From: JANXQG01 sp037147235
GTDB lineage: Bacteria > Planctomycetota > Planctomycetia > Pirellulales > Thermoguttaceae
Direction of reading: 5' to 3'
Length of the DNA: 5,462 nt
Assembly: GCA_037147235.1 (NCBI GenBank)
Contig: JBAWVO010000381.1
Location: 1-5,462 of the forward strand
Each line of letters starts with the position of its first letter. Within the stretch, counting starts at the first letter, position 1. Under the pieces are notes generated by a model. That model was given only the letters and a program-made list of their open reading frames with translations, ran no database searches and was not told the DNA's origin. Positions 1 through 5,462 of this stretch are shown in pieces. The translations under genes and the position numbers were made by a program.

Positions 1-4
1 ATCA

Positions 5-166
5 TTAAACCATCAGGAGGCCAGAGTCAGTTTTAACAATACACGGGACATCCCCTTCGGCCGAAGCAGTGCCCGAGCTAGTCTGAGCGATGACAGTAGA
101 CTGAAGTACTGTGGAAGTCGCCAGAAGAACCAATAGAAAGCCTATCCCGGCCTTAATCCTACCCAT
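5..166 (-). CDS. Short secreted protein with signal peptide, function unknown (53 aa)
   Basis: A small reading frame with ATG at 166-164 and tandem in-frame stops TAA TGA from position 7 down. It has a strong Shine-Dalgarno sequence (GGAGG, 8 nt before the ATG). The product begins MGRIKAGIGFLLVLLATS, which is a basic n-region (R3, K5) and a hydrophobic core at about residues 8-21. A polar stretch follows, ending VIA-Q, a good signal peptidase I site after A27. The predicted mature part is only about 26 residues (Thr/Ser/Ala-rich, then DVPCIVKTDSGLLMV) with a single Cys42, so it holds no recognisable domain. I do not recognise the family. It may be a genuine mini-secreted protein. Alternatively, it may be the remnant of a longer exported protein whose frame was broken near the left edge; the window ends 4 bases after the stop, so this cannot be decided. 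It is too short for many gene callers, but the RBS and signal peptide together make chance unlikely. Confidence 0.66.
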   Translation of the reverse strand: MGRIKAGIGFLLVLLATSTVLQSTVIAQTSSGTASAEGDVPCIVKTDSGLLMV

Positions 167-174
167 GACAACCC

Positions 175-179
175 CCTCC
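175..179 (-). promoter_or_regulatory. Ribosome binding site of the small secreted-protein gene
   Basis: On the minus strand this reads GGAGG, inside a longer run CGGAGGGGG, 8 nt upstream of the ATG at 166. It is a near-perfect match to the anti-Shine-Dalgarno end of 16S rRNA and is the main support for calling such a short gene. Confidence 0.7.
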
Positions 180-455
180 GTGGATCTGAGTTAGAACGCC
201 GGGTGCAACAACGGCATTCTCGGTTAGTCTCGTGTGGGCGTGATACCACCCTTACAAAACGTCTAATCGGTAATTAGCGCACAATCCCGTGATTAAGAAT
301 GGATTGAACATAAGATCTTGCGCAATCGACAAATCTTCTCTTCCGAAGAGAAGGGTGGGCCGGCAAAATGCGAAGACTTTGCGGGCAAAGAAGACTGTTG
401 CAAGAACTCACACCGGCCCGCAACGATCATACTGTCCAATTTGGGGAGGCCGCCT
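180..455. other. Intergenic spacer between the LEPR-XLL protein gene and the small secreted-protein gene
   Basis: No coding region with a ribosome binding site or family signal is visible here. In the direction of transcription (455 to 180) it holds an inverted repeat pair (413-419 with 357-363, GGGCCGG/CCGGCCC) that encloses a small hairpin (CTTTG/CAAAG at 377-390). A second hairpin lies at 335-353. The AT-richer stretch at about 240-300 would be the natural place for a promoter of the downstream small gene, but I found no convincing -35/-10 pair there. Whether the small gene is co-transcribed with the long gene is therefore open. Confidence 0.55.
335..353 (-). terminator. Hairpin, possible weak terminator of the LEPR-XLL protein gene
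   Basis: On the minus strand CTTCTCTTC, G or C at the centre, then GAAGAGAAG: a perfect 9-base inverted repeat around one central base. In practice this is a stem of about 7 bp with a 5-nt loop. It lies about 100 bp past the TAG at 456-458 and is followed by ATTTGT rather than a true U-run. It could act as an inefficient terminator or a 3'-end stabiliser. It is much weaker than the terminator at 4142-4171. Confidence 0.35.
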
Positions 456-3400
456 CTATCCGAGAAAGACGCCGCCGCCATTGAAATCGGAGTTTCCGGC
501 GAAGTAGGAGTCAACCAACTGGGCGGTCAATCCTCTGAAGCGTTTCACCTGGTAGTTGTTCCGTCCGTCTGCACCGTGGGCAGCGAAGATCTCCGCCCGG
601 CCGTCGCCATCGATGTCCCTCGCGACTACGCGGACCGGGGCCGACTTGCTGGCGTCAGTGAACGCCTGAAAGCTGTACAACGGCGTGTTGCTCGCGGTGA
701 TCCTGCCGTCGTACACCCTCACCCAGGAGTTGCCCGCGTTGCCGGCCCCCGCGATGATATCGGGCGTCCCGTCGCCATTCACGTCACCAATACTGACGTT
801 GAGCCCGCCACGCGAAGTCGAGTCCGGGTCATAGATCTGCCGAATCGGGCTATATGAGGCTGGACTCGCCACCACGTCGAACACCTGAACCAAACCTCGC
901 ATGCCCGAACCGGAAGCGACAACTATCTGCTGCTTCCCCGAACCTTTGAAGTCGGCAGTCGCCAATGTCGCCCCGCCGATGAATGTCGGGAATGCGGAAA
1001 ATGCCCTGAATGAGCGAACCGCTCCGGCCGCTGCCCATCGCGAGTAGACCGGCGGCTGAACGAGGCTGTTTTGGAAGACCTTGACGACCGACTGCCCTCG
1101 GCTCGGAGCGAGGATCACGTCGTTGAGCCCGTCACCGACGACATCGCCCACGGCCACCTGCACGCCGTCGATAAACGATGCACCGTAGGTCTGTGACGCG
1201 GGGATCTGCATGGAAGTAATCTCACGGTTGTAGTTCGTGAGGCCGACTATGGGGGCACCGTTGAAGACCTTGATCGTCGGGGCCATGAGACGGCCCGGCG
1301 CAACGACCACGTCGGGCAAGCCATCGTTGTCCATGTCGCCGGTTGCTACGCGGATTCCATTGCGGTAGTTGACGCCGTAAGTCATTTGGGCCGGCAGAGT
1401 GAACTTCAGTTCATTTGTCTCCGCGTCAAACACTTGGACCGTTGGATTGCTGTAGGTTCCAGCGTCGGTGCCCGCAGCCACAATATCAACGTGGTTGAAC
1501 TGCTCGATGCTCTCGAACTGCACCCGCTTGTGCGTCGTCTTCGTGAAATCCCAGTATCCGTTGCCGCGAGACGTGATTGTCAGTTTGCGCCCGCTCGTGT
1601 CTAGGCCCTGCGGATCCGTCGGGAATGTTGTCTTCGTGTCCAATTCGAGGTAGTCCCCGAGTTTCGCATACGTCTTGCCTGGGTCAGGGGAGTTTCCATT
1701 CAGATAGTAATAGGTATTGAGGCTAGGTTGCACCTTGAAACTGTCCGCTCCGGTACCGGCAATGACTTGCAAGCCCTCAACGCCATCGTAATCGATCCGA
1801 GGATTTCTCTGAACAAACGTAGGTGTAATCCAGTAGGTGCTTCCGACGGTATTCGCATCGTCGTAGACAATGAGTTGGTCGGAGCCCGAACCGCCTTTGA
1901 CAACGCATGTACCGGCTATGGCATTCAAGTTGTGTCCACTCGTCGCAATGCGAATCACATCATCCCCGGCGTCGCCTGAGACTGTGACCGGGCTTGCAGC
2001 CGATGAGCCGTTGACATAGATGGAGTCTGCACCATCGCCACCGTACACGAAGACAGGCCTCGACAAACCGGCGGCAACGGTAATGCTATCGGCTCCCGCC
2101 TGACCAGCGATCTTGATGTCGCCCGTTGGCGTAAACTCCTGGTCGAGTTCGCCTGCAATTACAACCCGAACCCGACCGGGTGCGCTTCCGGGCTGAACAG
2201 TAATCACGTCACTTCCCATCGAACCACCAACTAAGAGATCCATGAGTGCCGGGTTCGTTGGGTTTGGCACAAGGCCGGCAGGTAGAACGGAAACCACTTT
2301 TGTCGGGCTGTCTGTCTGCCCATTATCGTCGTCGCGTACAGTTGCGACAACCGAGTAGGTGCCCTTCGCTACAAAGAGATGCGTTTGCGTACTGGGACTT
2401 GTTGAGGACTGGTAGGAAGTTGCGGTACCGTCACCGAAACCCCATTTCGCAGTATGCGTATCGTAATAGCCGGCGTCGATGAACTGCACAGAAAACCTAT
2501 TGTCGAATCCACGAACCGTGTTATCGGGGCCAGTAATTGGACCTACCTGTGGTGGAAGGTTCGCTACGTCCAGCGACACAGTTTGCTCCATGTATTTGCC
2601 GGTGCTGTCAGTTGCTCGAACAACGAAACGAACTGGCTTGCCAGGGAACGAGTTGTCTCCGAACGACACTGTGAAGTAGGGCGAGTAATCGTTTTGTTGG
2701 GCTATCTGAGCGACTGCCGGTCTCGTCGGGTCCGGTTCGACCACCTGCGTTATACTGTAACGGATCGTGTCGCCGGGGTTGGGGTCAAACGTCTGGCTGC
2801 AATCAAGGATTGCCTGGTCGCCTTCGCTAAATTGCGTCCTGGGATTCAAGTAGGTGTCTCGGGGAATCACTGTTAGCCGCGGACGTTGCGGAATTAGACC
2901 ATCGATTATCTTGTTCAAGTCGTTCTCGATCGCGCCATCGTCCGGGAGGGACTCGTGCCAAACCTTGTTTGTCGATGTGTCCCAAGGCTTTGCCAGACCA
3001 AAGAAGATGTCGATGGCGGTTACGCCTCGGTCCCGACCATCGTTGAATGAACTTTGGTCTTGAATATGGTAATCATTCGAAAGCGAACCATACGCGTTAC
3101 TGCTTATCGTTCCGTCGTCACCATAGTTCACTGGCCAAGGTGTGTTTTGCTGCCATCTATTGTAGAAGTACTTTACATTACTCGGGGGTGAAGAGAAGTT
3201 TCCGCGAACACCTCCCGCACTGATCGGATCAAGTGTGGCAAGGAGGCTGACGACATGATTTGTCCTCAGGTTGCTCGCAGCCGCCTTTAGGATGGAATCG
3301 CCGCCGAAGCTGTTGCCGATGAGTATTACAATGTCATTACGGTCGTATTGATTGAGAATATTCGACATGGCCTGTACAAACTGCTGGTCCGTAGCAGGAT

Positions 3401-3749
3401 TCGGAACGCCTGGGTCAATTGTGAACTTACCTTTTAGGATGTCAACGTTCAGGTCGAAACGTCCAGGGTTTCCTTGCGCTGTTGTCGGGTCTGGACTATT
3501 CCAGTTCGTACTGTAAAGATGGTAGTTGAGGCTACCAATATCTGGGTCAGACGAATACGACAGGTCGACCAAGTGTTGCCATACATCAGGAGCACGCAAC
3601 CCACCGCCATAACCGCTCACAAAGAATGCTGCAACGTTTCCAGTAAGCATGTTCCGGGGTTCAAGGCACTCAAATTGTGGACGTAGGAACCTTTTGCCCG
3701 CTCGCCTGGAAGATCTTCCCTTAATCGCACGAACCTGCCGCCGCTTCAT
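456..3749 (-). CDS. LEPR-XLL surface/exported protein with lipase-like hydrolase, PKD and FG-GAP domains (1097 aa)
   Basis: A large mosaic protein, probably exported. Residues 1-26 are strongly basic. Residues 27-37 (ECLEPRNMLTG) are the planctomycete LEPR-XLL motif. Residues about 38-290 look like an alpha/beta hydrolase of lipase type: VILIGNSFGGDS gives a GxSxG elbow with Ser147, TLDP gives a candidate acid Asp174, and His228 or His265 (VWHESLPDD) could complete the triad. Residues about 291-396 form a first Ig/PKD-like module, and about 397-490 a clear PKD domain (WGFGDGT, then TYSVVATVRDDDNG). Residues about 505-670 carry five degenerate Gly/Asp-rich, RTX-like calcium-binding motifs such as GGDGADSIYV and SGDAGDDVI. 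Residues about 752-1097 hold at least five FG-GAP-type repeats with DxDxDGxxD cores near 805, 869, 933 (degenerate), 989 and 1045; the end GGGVFLG is typical of such arrays. Start: an in-frame TTG at 3842 would add 31 residues but lacks an RBS, whereas ATG 3749 has AAGGAG 7 nt upstream and puts the LEPR motif at the usual distance. Substrate unknown; hydrolase activity is inferred from motifs only. Confidence 0.9.
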   Translation of the reverse strand: MKRRQVRAIKGRSSRRAGKRFLRPQFECLEPRNMLTGNVAAFFVSGYGGGLRAPDVWQHLVDLSYSSDPDIGSLNYHLYSTNWNSPDPTTAQGNPGRFDLNVDILKGKFTIDPGVPNPATDQQFVQAMSNILNQYDRNDIVILIGNSFGGDSILKAAASNLRTNHVVSLLATLDPISAGGVRGNFSSPPSNVKYFYNRWQQNTPWPVNYGDDGTISSNAYGSLSNDYHIQDQSSFNDGRDRGVTAIDIFFGLAKPWDTSTNKVWHESLPDDGAIENDLNKIIDGLIPQRPRLTVIPRDTYLNPRTQFSEGDQAILDCSQTFDPNPGDTIRYSITQVVEPDPTRPAVAQIAQQNDYSPYFTVSFGDNSFPGKPVRFVVRATDSTGKYMEQTVSLDVANLPPQVGPITGPDNTVRGFDNRFSVQFIDAGYYDTHTAKWGFGDGTATSYQSSTSPSTQTHLFVAKGTYSVVATVRDDDNGQTDSPTKVVSVLPAGLVPNPTNPALMDLLVGGSMGSDVITVQPGSAPGRVRVVIAGELDQEFTPTGDIKIAGQAGADSITVAAGLSRPVFVYGGDGADSIYVNGSSAASPVTVSGDAGDDVIRIATSGHNLNAIAGTCVVKGGSGSDQLIVYDDANTVGSTYWITPTFVQRNPRIDYDGVEGLQVIAGTGADSFKVQPSLNTYYYLNGNSPDPGKTYAKLGDYLELDTKTTFPTDPQGLDTSGRKLTITSRGNGYWDFTKTTHKRVQFESIEQFNHVDIVAAGTDAGTYSNPTVQVFDAETNELKFTLPAQMTYGVNYRNGIRVATGDMDNDGLPDVVVAPGRLMAPTIKVFNGAPIVGLTNYNREITSMQIPASQTYGASFIDGVQVAVGDVVGDGLNDVILAPSRGQSVVKVFQNSLVQPPVYSRWAAAGAVRSFRAFSAFPTFIGGATLATADFKGSGKQQIVVASGSGMRGLVQVFDVVASPASYSPIRQIYDPDSTSRGGLNVSIGDVNGDGTPDIIAGAGNAGNSWVRVYDGRITASNTPLYSFQAFTDASKSAPVRVVARDIDGDGRAEIFAAHGADGRNNYQVKRFRGLTAQLVDSYFAGNSDFNGGGVFLG

Positions 3750-3756
3750 CGTTGTT

Positions 3757-3762
3757 CTCCTT
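3757..3762 (-). promoter_or_regulatory. Ribosome binding site deciding the start of the LEPR-XLL protein
   Basis: On the minus strand AAGGAG, 7 nt before ATG 3749. The longer alternative start (TTG at 3842) has no such site. The in-frame ATG at 3821 has GGAGAGG directly abutting it, which is too close to work well. This site fixes the start at 3749. Confidence 0.8.
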
Positions 3763-3898
3763 GTATAGTTGTTCGCCGGGCTGTCGTTAAGGCACCGACG
3801 GTCAGGAGGAATAATCAGCATCCTCTCCGCATTCCCGCCCAATACCGAAAGCCGAAACTTCTTCGCAGTTTACGTAAGCTGCCTACACTGTAAGGCTA

Positions 3899-3927
3899 AT
3901 TAGAAACATCCCGCTTCATGCTGTCAA
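3899..3927 (-). promoter_or_regulatory. Sigma-70-type promoter of the LEPR-XLL protein gene
   Basis: On the minus strand TTGACA (3927-3922, six of six consensus) is separated by exactly 17 bp from TCTAAT (3904-3899, five of six matches to TATAAT). Transcription would start near 3892, giving a leader of about 140 nt before ATG 3749. A TSS there lies about 50 nt upstream of the unlikely TTG start, so it does not by itself decide the start. It sits about 220 bp downstream of the previous gene's terminator, as expected for an independent unit. Planctomycete promoters are poorly catalogued, so the match rests on the general bacterial consensus. Confidence 0.6.
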
Positions 3928-3928
3928 T

Positions 3929-3973
3929 GCTAGCAAACCAATTGCTAACAGAATTTCTGGACAACAAGTCCAG
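3929..3973. repeat. Cluster of three inverted repeats directly upstream of the promoter
   Basis: Three adjacent symmetric elements: GCTAGCAA-accaa-TTGCTAAC (3929-3949, 7 of 8 pairs), the 11-base palindrome CAGAA-T-TTCTG (3949-3959), and CTGGAC-aacaa-GTCCAG (3957-3973, perfect 6 bp arms). They begin one base beyond the -35 box, where activator or repressor sites are common. Operator function is an inference; the last element could equally be a small RNA hairpin, but no U-run follows it on either strand. Confidence 0.4.
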
Positions 3974-4141
3974 ATAAATCTACCTATCTTACCCAATAAC
4001 CCTGCATTAACTCTTGTCTGCCCGTGTTTCCGGCAGTTTAGGCCATTCGGCCGCGGAGCAAGGTGCTAGCAGTTGGCAAGGTTACGATCAAGCCCCGTTT
4101 TTTGCCTCCCCGGCTCCCCAATTCCGGCTTGAGGCCGGCGC

Positions 4142-4171
4142 AAAAAAAGCCCGGAGGGTTGTCCTCCGGGC
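4142..4171 (-). terminator. Rho-independent terminator of the repeat-protein gene
   Basis: On the minus strand GCCCGGAGG, loop ACAAC, CCTCCGGGC, then seven T residues. The 9-bp stem is perfect and very GC-rich, and the U-run follows immediately. It lies 48 bp after the TAG at 4222-4220 and separates this gene from the LEPR-XLL gene's promoter. Confidence 0.95.
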
Positions 4172-4219
4172 CATGCACAATCAATGGGTTGGAATTTCCG
4201 CTCGAGGCGGTTGGCGCGA

Positions 4220-5462
4220 CTAGCGGACGGTGTAATTGGCCGTCTGCAACTCGCTGCTCATGTAGGAGTGTTGGCCGGCATCATCCGTTTCCGTGACCAG
4301 TTCCAGGTCCTCGTCCTTAAACTGGTTCCACTCCTTGCCACTCGCCGACTTGGCCCAGACACGGGCCTTGGCGGCGTTGATCCGCCAGTCGCCATCCTGA
4401 ATGTCGGCGGCCTCTCCGGGGGCCAACTCGAACGTCATGGGCTGGGCATTGGTCCCAAGCTCACCCGGCGTCCAACTCCATTTACCCTGGTCGTCGCAGG
4501 TGTAGTAGAGGACGGAGAATGTCACCTTCTCGTTCGTTCCATTGCCCAGACGGAGGTAGCGGGTGTATTGGACCGTGGGTGCGGACGAATTTCCTTCATT
4601 TTGACATTCATATTGCGTGCCAAGCAAGATTCCGTGGGTGCTACCAAGGGTGACGTTCCCTTCGTAGTCATCGCCACACTGCGGGAAGAAGACGTTTGAG
4701 TCGCTGTAACAACCCGAGGGGACGCCAATGGCGTCACAGGTTGCGGCGTCAAGGATCTGCTCGATCCCCGCCATAATGACCGTGGCGAGGCCGCCACCGT
4801 AGATCCGGTGGGGATGATCCCCATCGCGATGTCCCCTGTGACCAGGGTGGTTATCGCGGTGACGATCAGCATGGTGCTGCGCGAACTTTGATGACTGCTC
4901 GCGTGATTTCTTCCCTTCGCGGTTTGAAGACGACAGCCGCGTTTCTTTACCGATCATCTGCTTCTTGCCCGATTTCCCGTTGGCGTAATTTGGCCGATTT
5001 CTCCCTTTGCTTAAAGTATCAATATTTTTTCTCCCTCCATTTGTCGAGCCAGTCTTTGTGAAGTAACGGTTTTTATTGCCGTCGCTAACATACTTGCCGC
5101 CCGTAATGCGGGGCTTGCCGGTGGTGCGGTCAATGCTAACATACTTGCCGCCCACAATGCGGGGCTTGCCGGTGGTGCGGTCAATGCTAACATACTTGCC
5201 GCCCGTACCGCTGGGCTTGCCGTTGGTGCGATCGTTGCGGACATACTTGCCGCCCGTACCGCTGGGCTTGCCGTTGGTGCGATCGTTGCGGACATACTTG
5301 CCGCCCGTACCGCTGGGCCTGCCGTTGGTGCGGTCGTTGCGAACATACTTGCCGCCCGTACCGCTGGGCCTGCTGTTGGTGCGGTCGTTGCGGACGTAAT
5401 TGCTGCCCGTACCGCTGGGCCTGCCGTTGGTGCGGTCGTTGCGAACATACTTGCTGCCCGTA
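4220..5462 (-). CDS. Tandem-repeat protein with basic linker, His-rich segment and C-terminal beta-rich domain (partial, 413+ aa visible)
   Basis: The 5' end is outside the window; the frame is open from 5461 to the TAG at 4222-4220. A GTG at 5155 lies inside the repeats, has no RBS, and is not the start. Visible residues 1-119 are seven 17-residue repeats of consensus TGGKYVRNDRTNGKPSG, with an eighth begun at 120. Each unit carries about +3 net charge. Residues about 128-195 are a Lys/Arg/Asn/Ser-rich low-complexity linker. Residues 196-218 contain eight histidines (HHADRHRDNHPGH and onward). A moderately hydrophobic stretch GGGLATVIMAGIEQIL is too weak for a sure membrane segment. Then come Cys242, Cys251, Cys262 and Cys286. 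The C-terminal domain (about 297-389) is predicted beta-rich, with YLRLGNGT, Cys322, KWSWTPG, DGDWRINAAKARVWAKS and EDLELV. Such WRINA/RVWA-type domains feel familiar from planctomycete hypothetical proteins, but I cannot name a family or function. No export signal can be judged without the N-terminus. Confidence 0.82.
   Translation of the reverse strand, partial: TGSKYVRNDRTNGRPSGTGSNYVRNDRTNSRPSGTGGKYVRNDRTNGRPSGTGGKYVRNDRTNGKPSGTGGKYVRNDRTNGKPSGTGGKYVSIDRTTGKPRIVGGKYVSIDRTTGKPRITGGKYVSDGNKNRYFTKTGSTNGGRKNIDTLSKGRNRPNYANGKSGKKQMIGKETRLSSSNREGKKSREQSSKFAQHHADRHRDNHPGHRGHRDGDHPHRIYGGGLATVIMAGIEQILDAATCDAIGVPSGCYSDSNVFFPQCGDDYEGNVTLGSTHGILLGTQYECQNEGNSSAPTVQYTRYLRLGNGTNEKVTFSVLYYTCDDQGKWSWTPGELGTNAQPMTFELAPGEAADIQDGDWRINAAKARVWAKSASGKEWNQFKDEDLELVTETDDAGQHSYMSSELQTANYTVR
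5080..5461 (-). repeat. 51-bp in-frame tandem repeat array (seven units plus a partial eighth)
   Basis: Units in coding order: 5461-5411, 5410-5360, 5359-5309, 5308-5258, 5257-5207, 5206-5156, 5155-5105, then a decaying eighth from 5104. Units four and five are identical at the DNA level. Units six and seven form a second subtype (SIDRTTGKPRI in place of RNDRTNGKPSG) and differ from each other only in the first codon (ACG versus GTG). The period is a multiple of three, so gain or loss of a unit keeps the frame. The array runs off the right edge, so its total copy number is unknown. Confidence 0.95.

Larger units (their letters stand above)
3750..4219. other. Intergenic region with leader, promoter, inverted repeats and terminator
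   Basis: 470 bp without a supportable gene. Read in the minus direction it contains the terminator of the upstream gene, then a GC-rich stretch with a short CCGGC-TTGAG-GCCGG inverted repeat (4124-4138). Next come an AT-richer zone with three clustered inverted repeats (3929-3973), the promoter (3899-3927) and a leader of about 140 nt. Plus-strand reading frames here (for example 4014-4223) lack ribosome binding sites and recognisable protein features. Confidence 0.6.

Noticed and set aside
241..300. Promoter for the small secreted-protein gene
   Set aside because: AT-rich, but no -35/-10 pair with acceptable match and spacing could be found.
318..857. Plus-strand open frame of about 179 codons
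   Set aside because: It lies mostly antisense to the FG-GAP region of the long gene, has no RBS, and its product shows no domain-like features; it is a GC-rich shadow frame.
4014..4223. Plus-strand small frames in the intergenic region
   Set aside because: They lack a ribosome binding site, read through the terminator stem, and show no protein-like pattern.
4184..4699. Plus-strand open frame of about 171 codons
   Set aside because: It is antisense to the C-terminal domain of the repeat protein, with no ribosome binding site and no recognisable motif.
5153..5155. GTG as start of the repeat protein
   Set aside because: It is just the variant first codon of the seventh repeat (ACG in the others), with no RBS; the frame is open upstream to the window edge.
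5011..5448. Second minus-strand open frame with Ala/Pro/Thr-rich 17-residue repeats, and a plus-strand frame at 5076-5399 with LTYLPPV-type repeats
   Set aside because: Both are by-products of a 51-bp (three-divisible) tandem repeat that lacks stops in several frames. Only the GGKYV frame continues into a long non-repetitive domain and ends just before a perfect terminator.
5080..5461. Possible CRISPR array
   Set aside because: The units are contiguous with no unique spacers, and the period is exactly 51 bp and in frame with a coding region.

Overview
The window looks like chromosomal DNA of a planctomycete. The main reason is the long minus-strand protein, whose N-terminus is a short very basic stretch followed by ECLEPRNMLTG. 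This is the LEPR-XLL sorting-like motif known almost only from Planctomycetes exported giant proteins. The mosaic of lipase-like, PKD, calcium-binding-like and FG-GAP modules fits that origin. No more precise taxonomy can be given from the sequence.

All supported genes lie on the minus strand, so they are read from right to left. From 5461 down to 4220 runs the 3' part of a gene cut by the window edge. It opens with seven full 51-bp (17-residue) in-frame tandem repeats and the start of an eighth. These are followed by a Lys/Asn/Ser-rich basic linker, a His-rich segment and a beta-rich, Trp-containing C-terminal domain. A textbook rho-independent terminator (4142-4171) ends it 48 bp after the stop. 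The next 470 bp hold no gene. They contain a cluster of inverted repeats, a near-consensus sigma-70-type promoter (TTGACA, 17 bp, TCTAAT) and an untranslated leader of about 140 nt with a strong Shine-Dalgarno site.

From 3749 to 456 lies the 1097-residue LEPR-XLL protein. Its order is export motif, alpha/beta-hydrolase (lipase-like) domain with a GNSFG serine motif, two PKD/Ig-like domains, a Gly/Asp-rich calcium-binding-like region, and a C-terminal FG-GAP (beta-propeller-like) repeat array. It is followed by a hairpin-containing spacer of 289 bp. Last comes a small gene (166 to 5) for a 53-residue protein with a good ribosome binding site and a classical signal peptide.

The shared theme is the cell envelope or extracellular space: a probable exported lipase/esterase-like surface protein, a tiny secreted protein, and a repetitive basic protein of unknown location. 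The terminator and promoter show that the repeat-protein gene and the LEPR-XLL gene are separate transcription units. No RNA gene, insertion sequence, CRISPR array or phage gene was seen.
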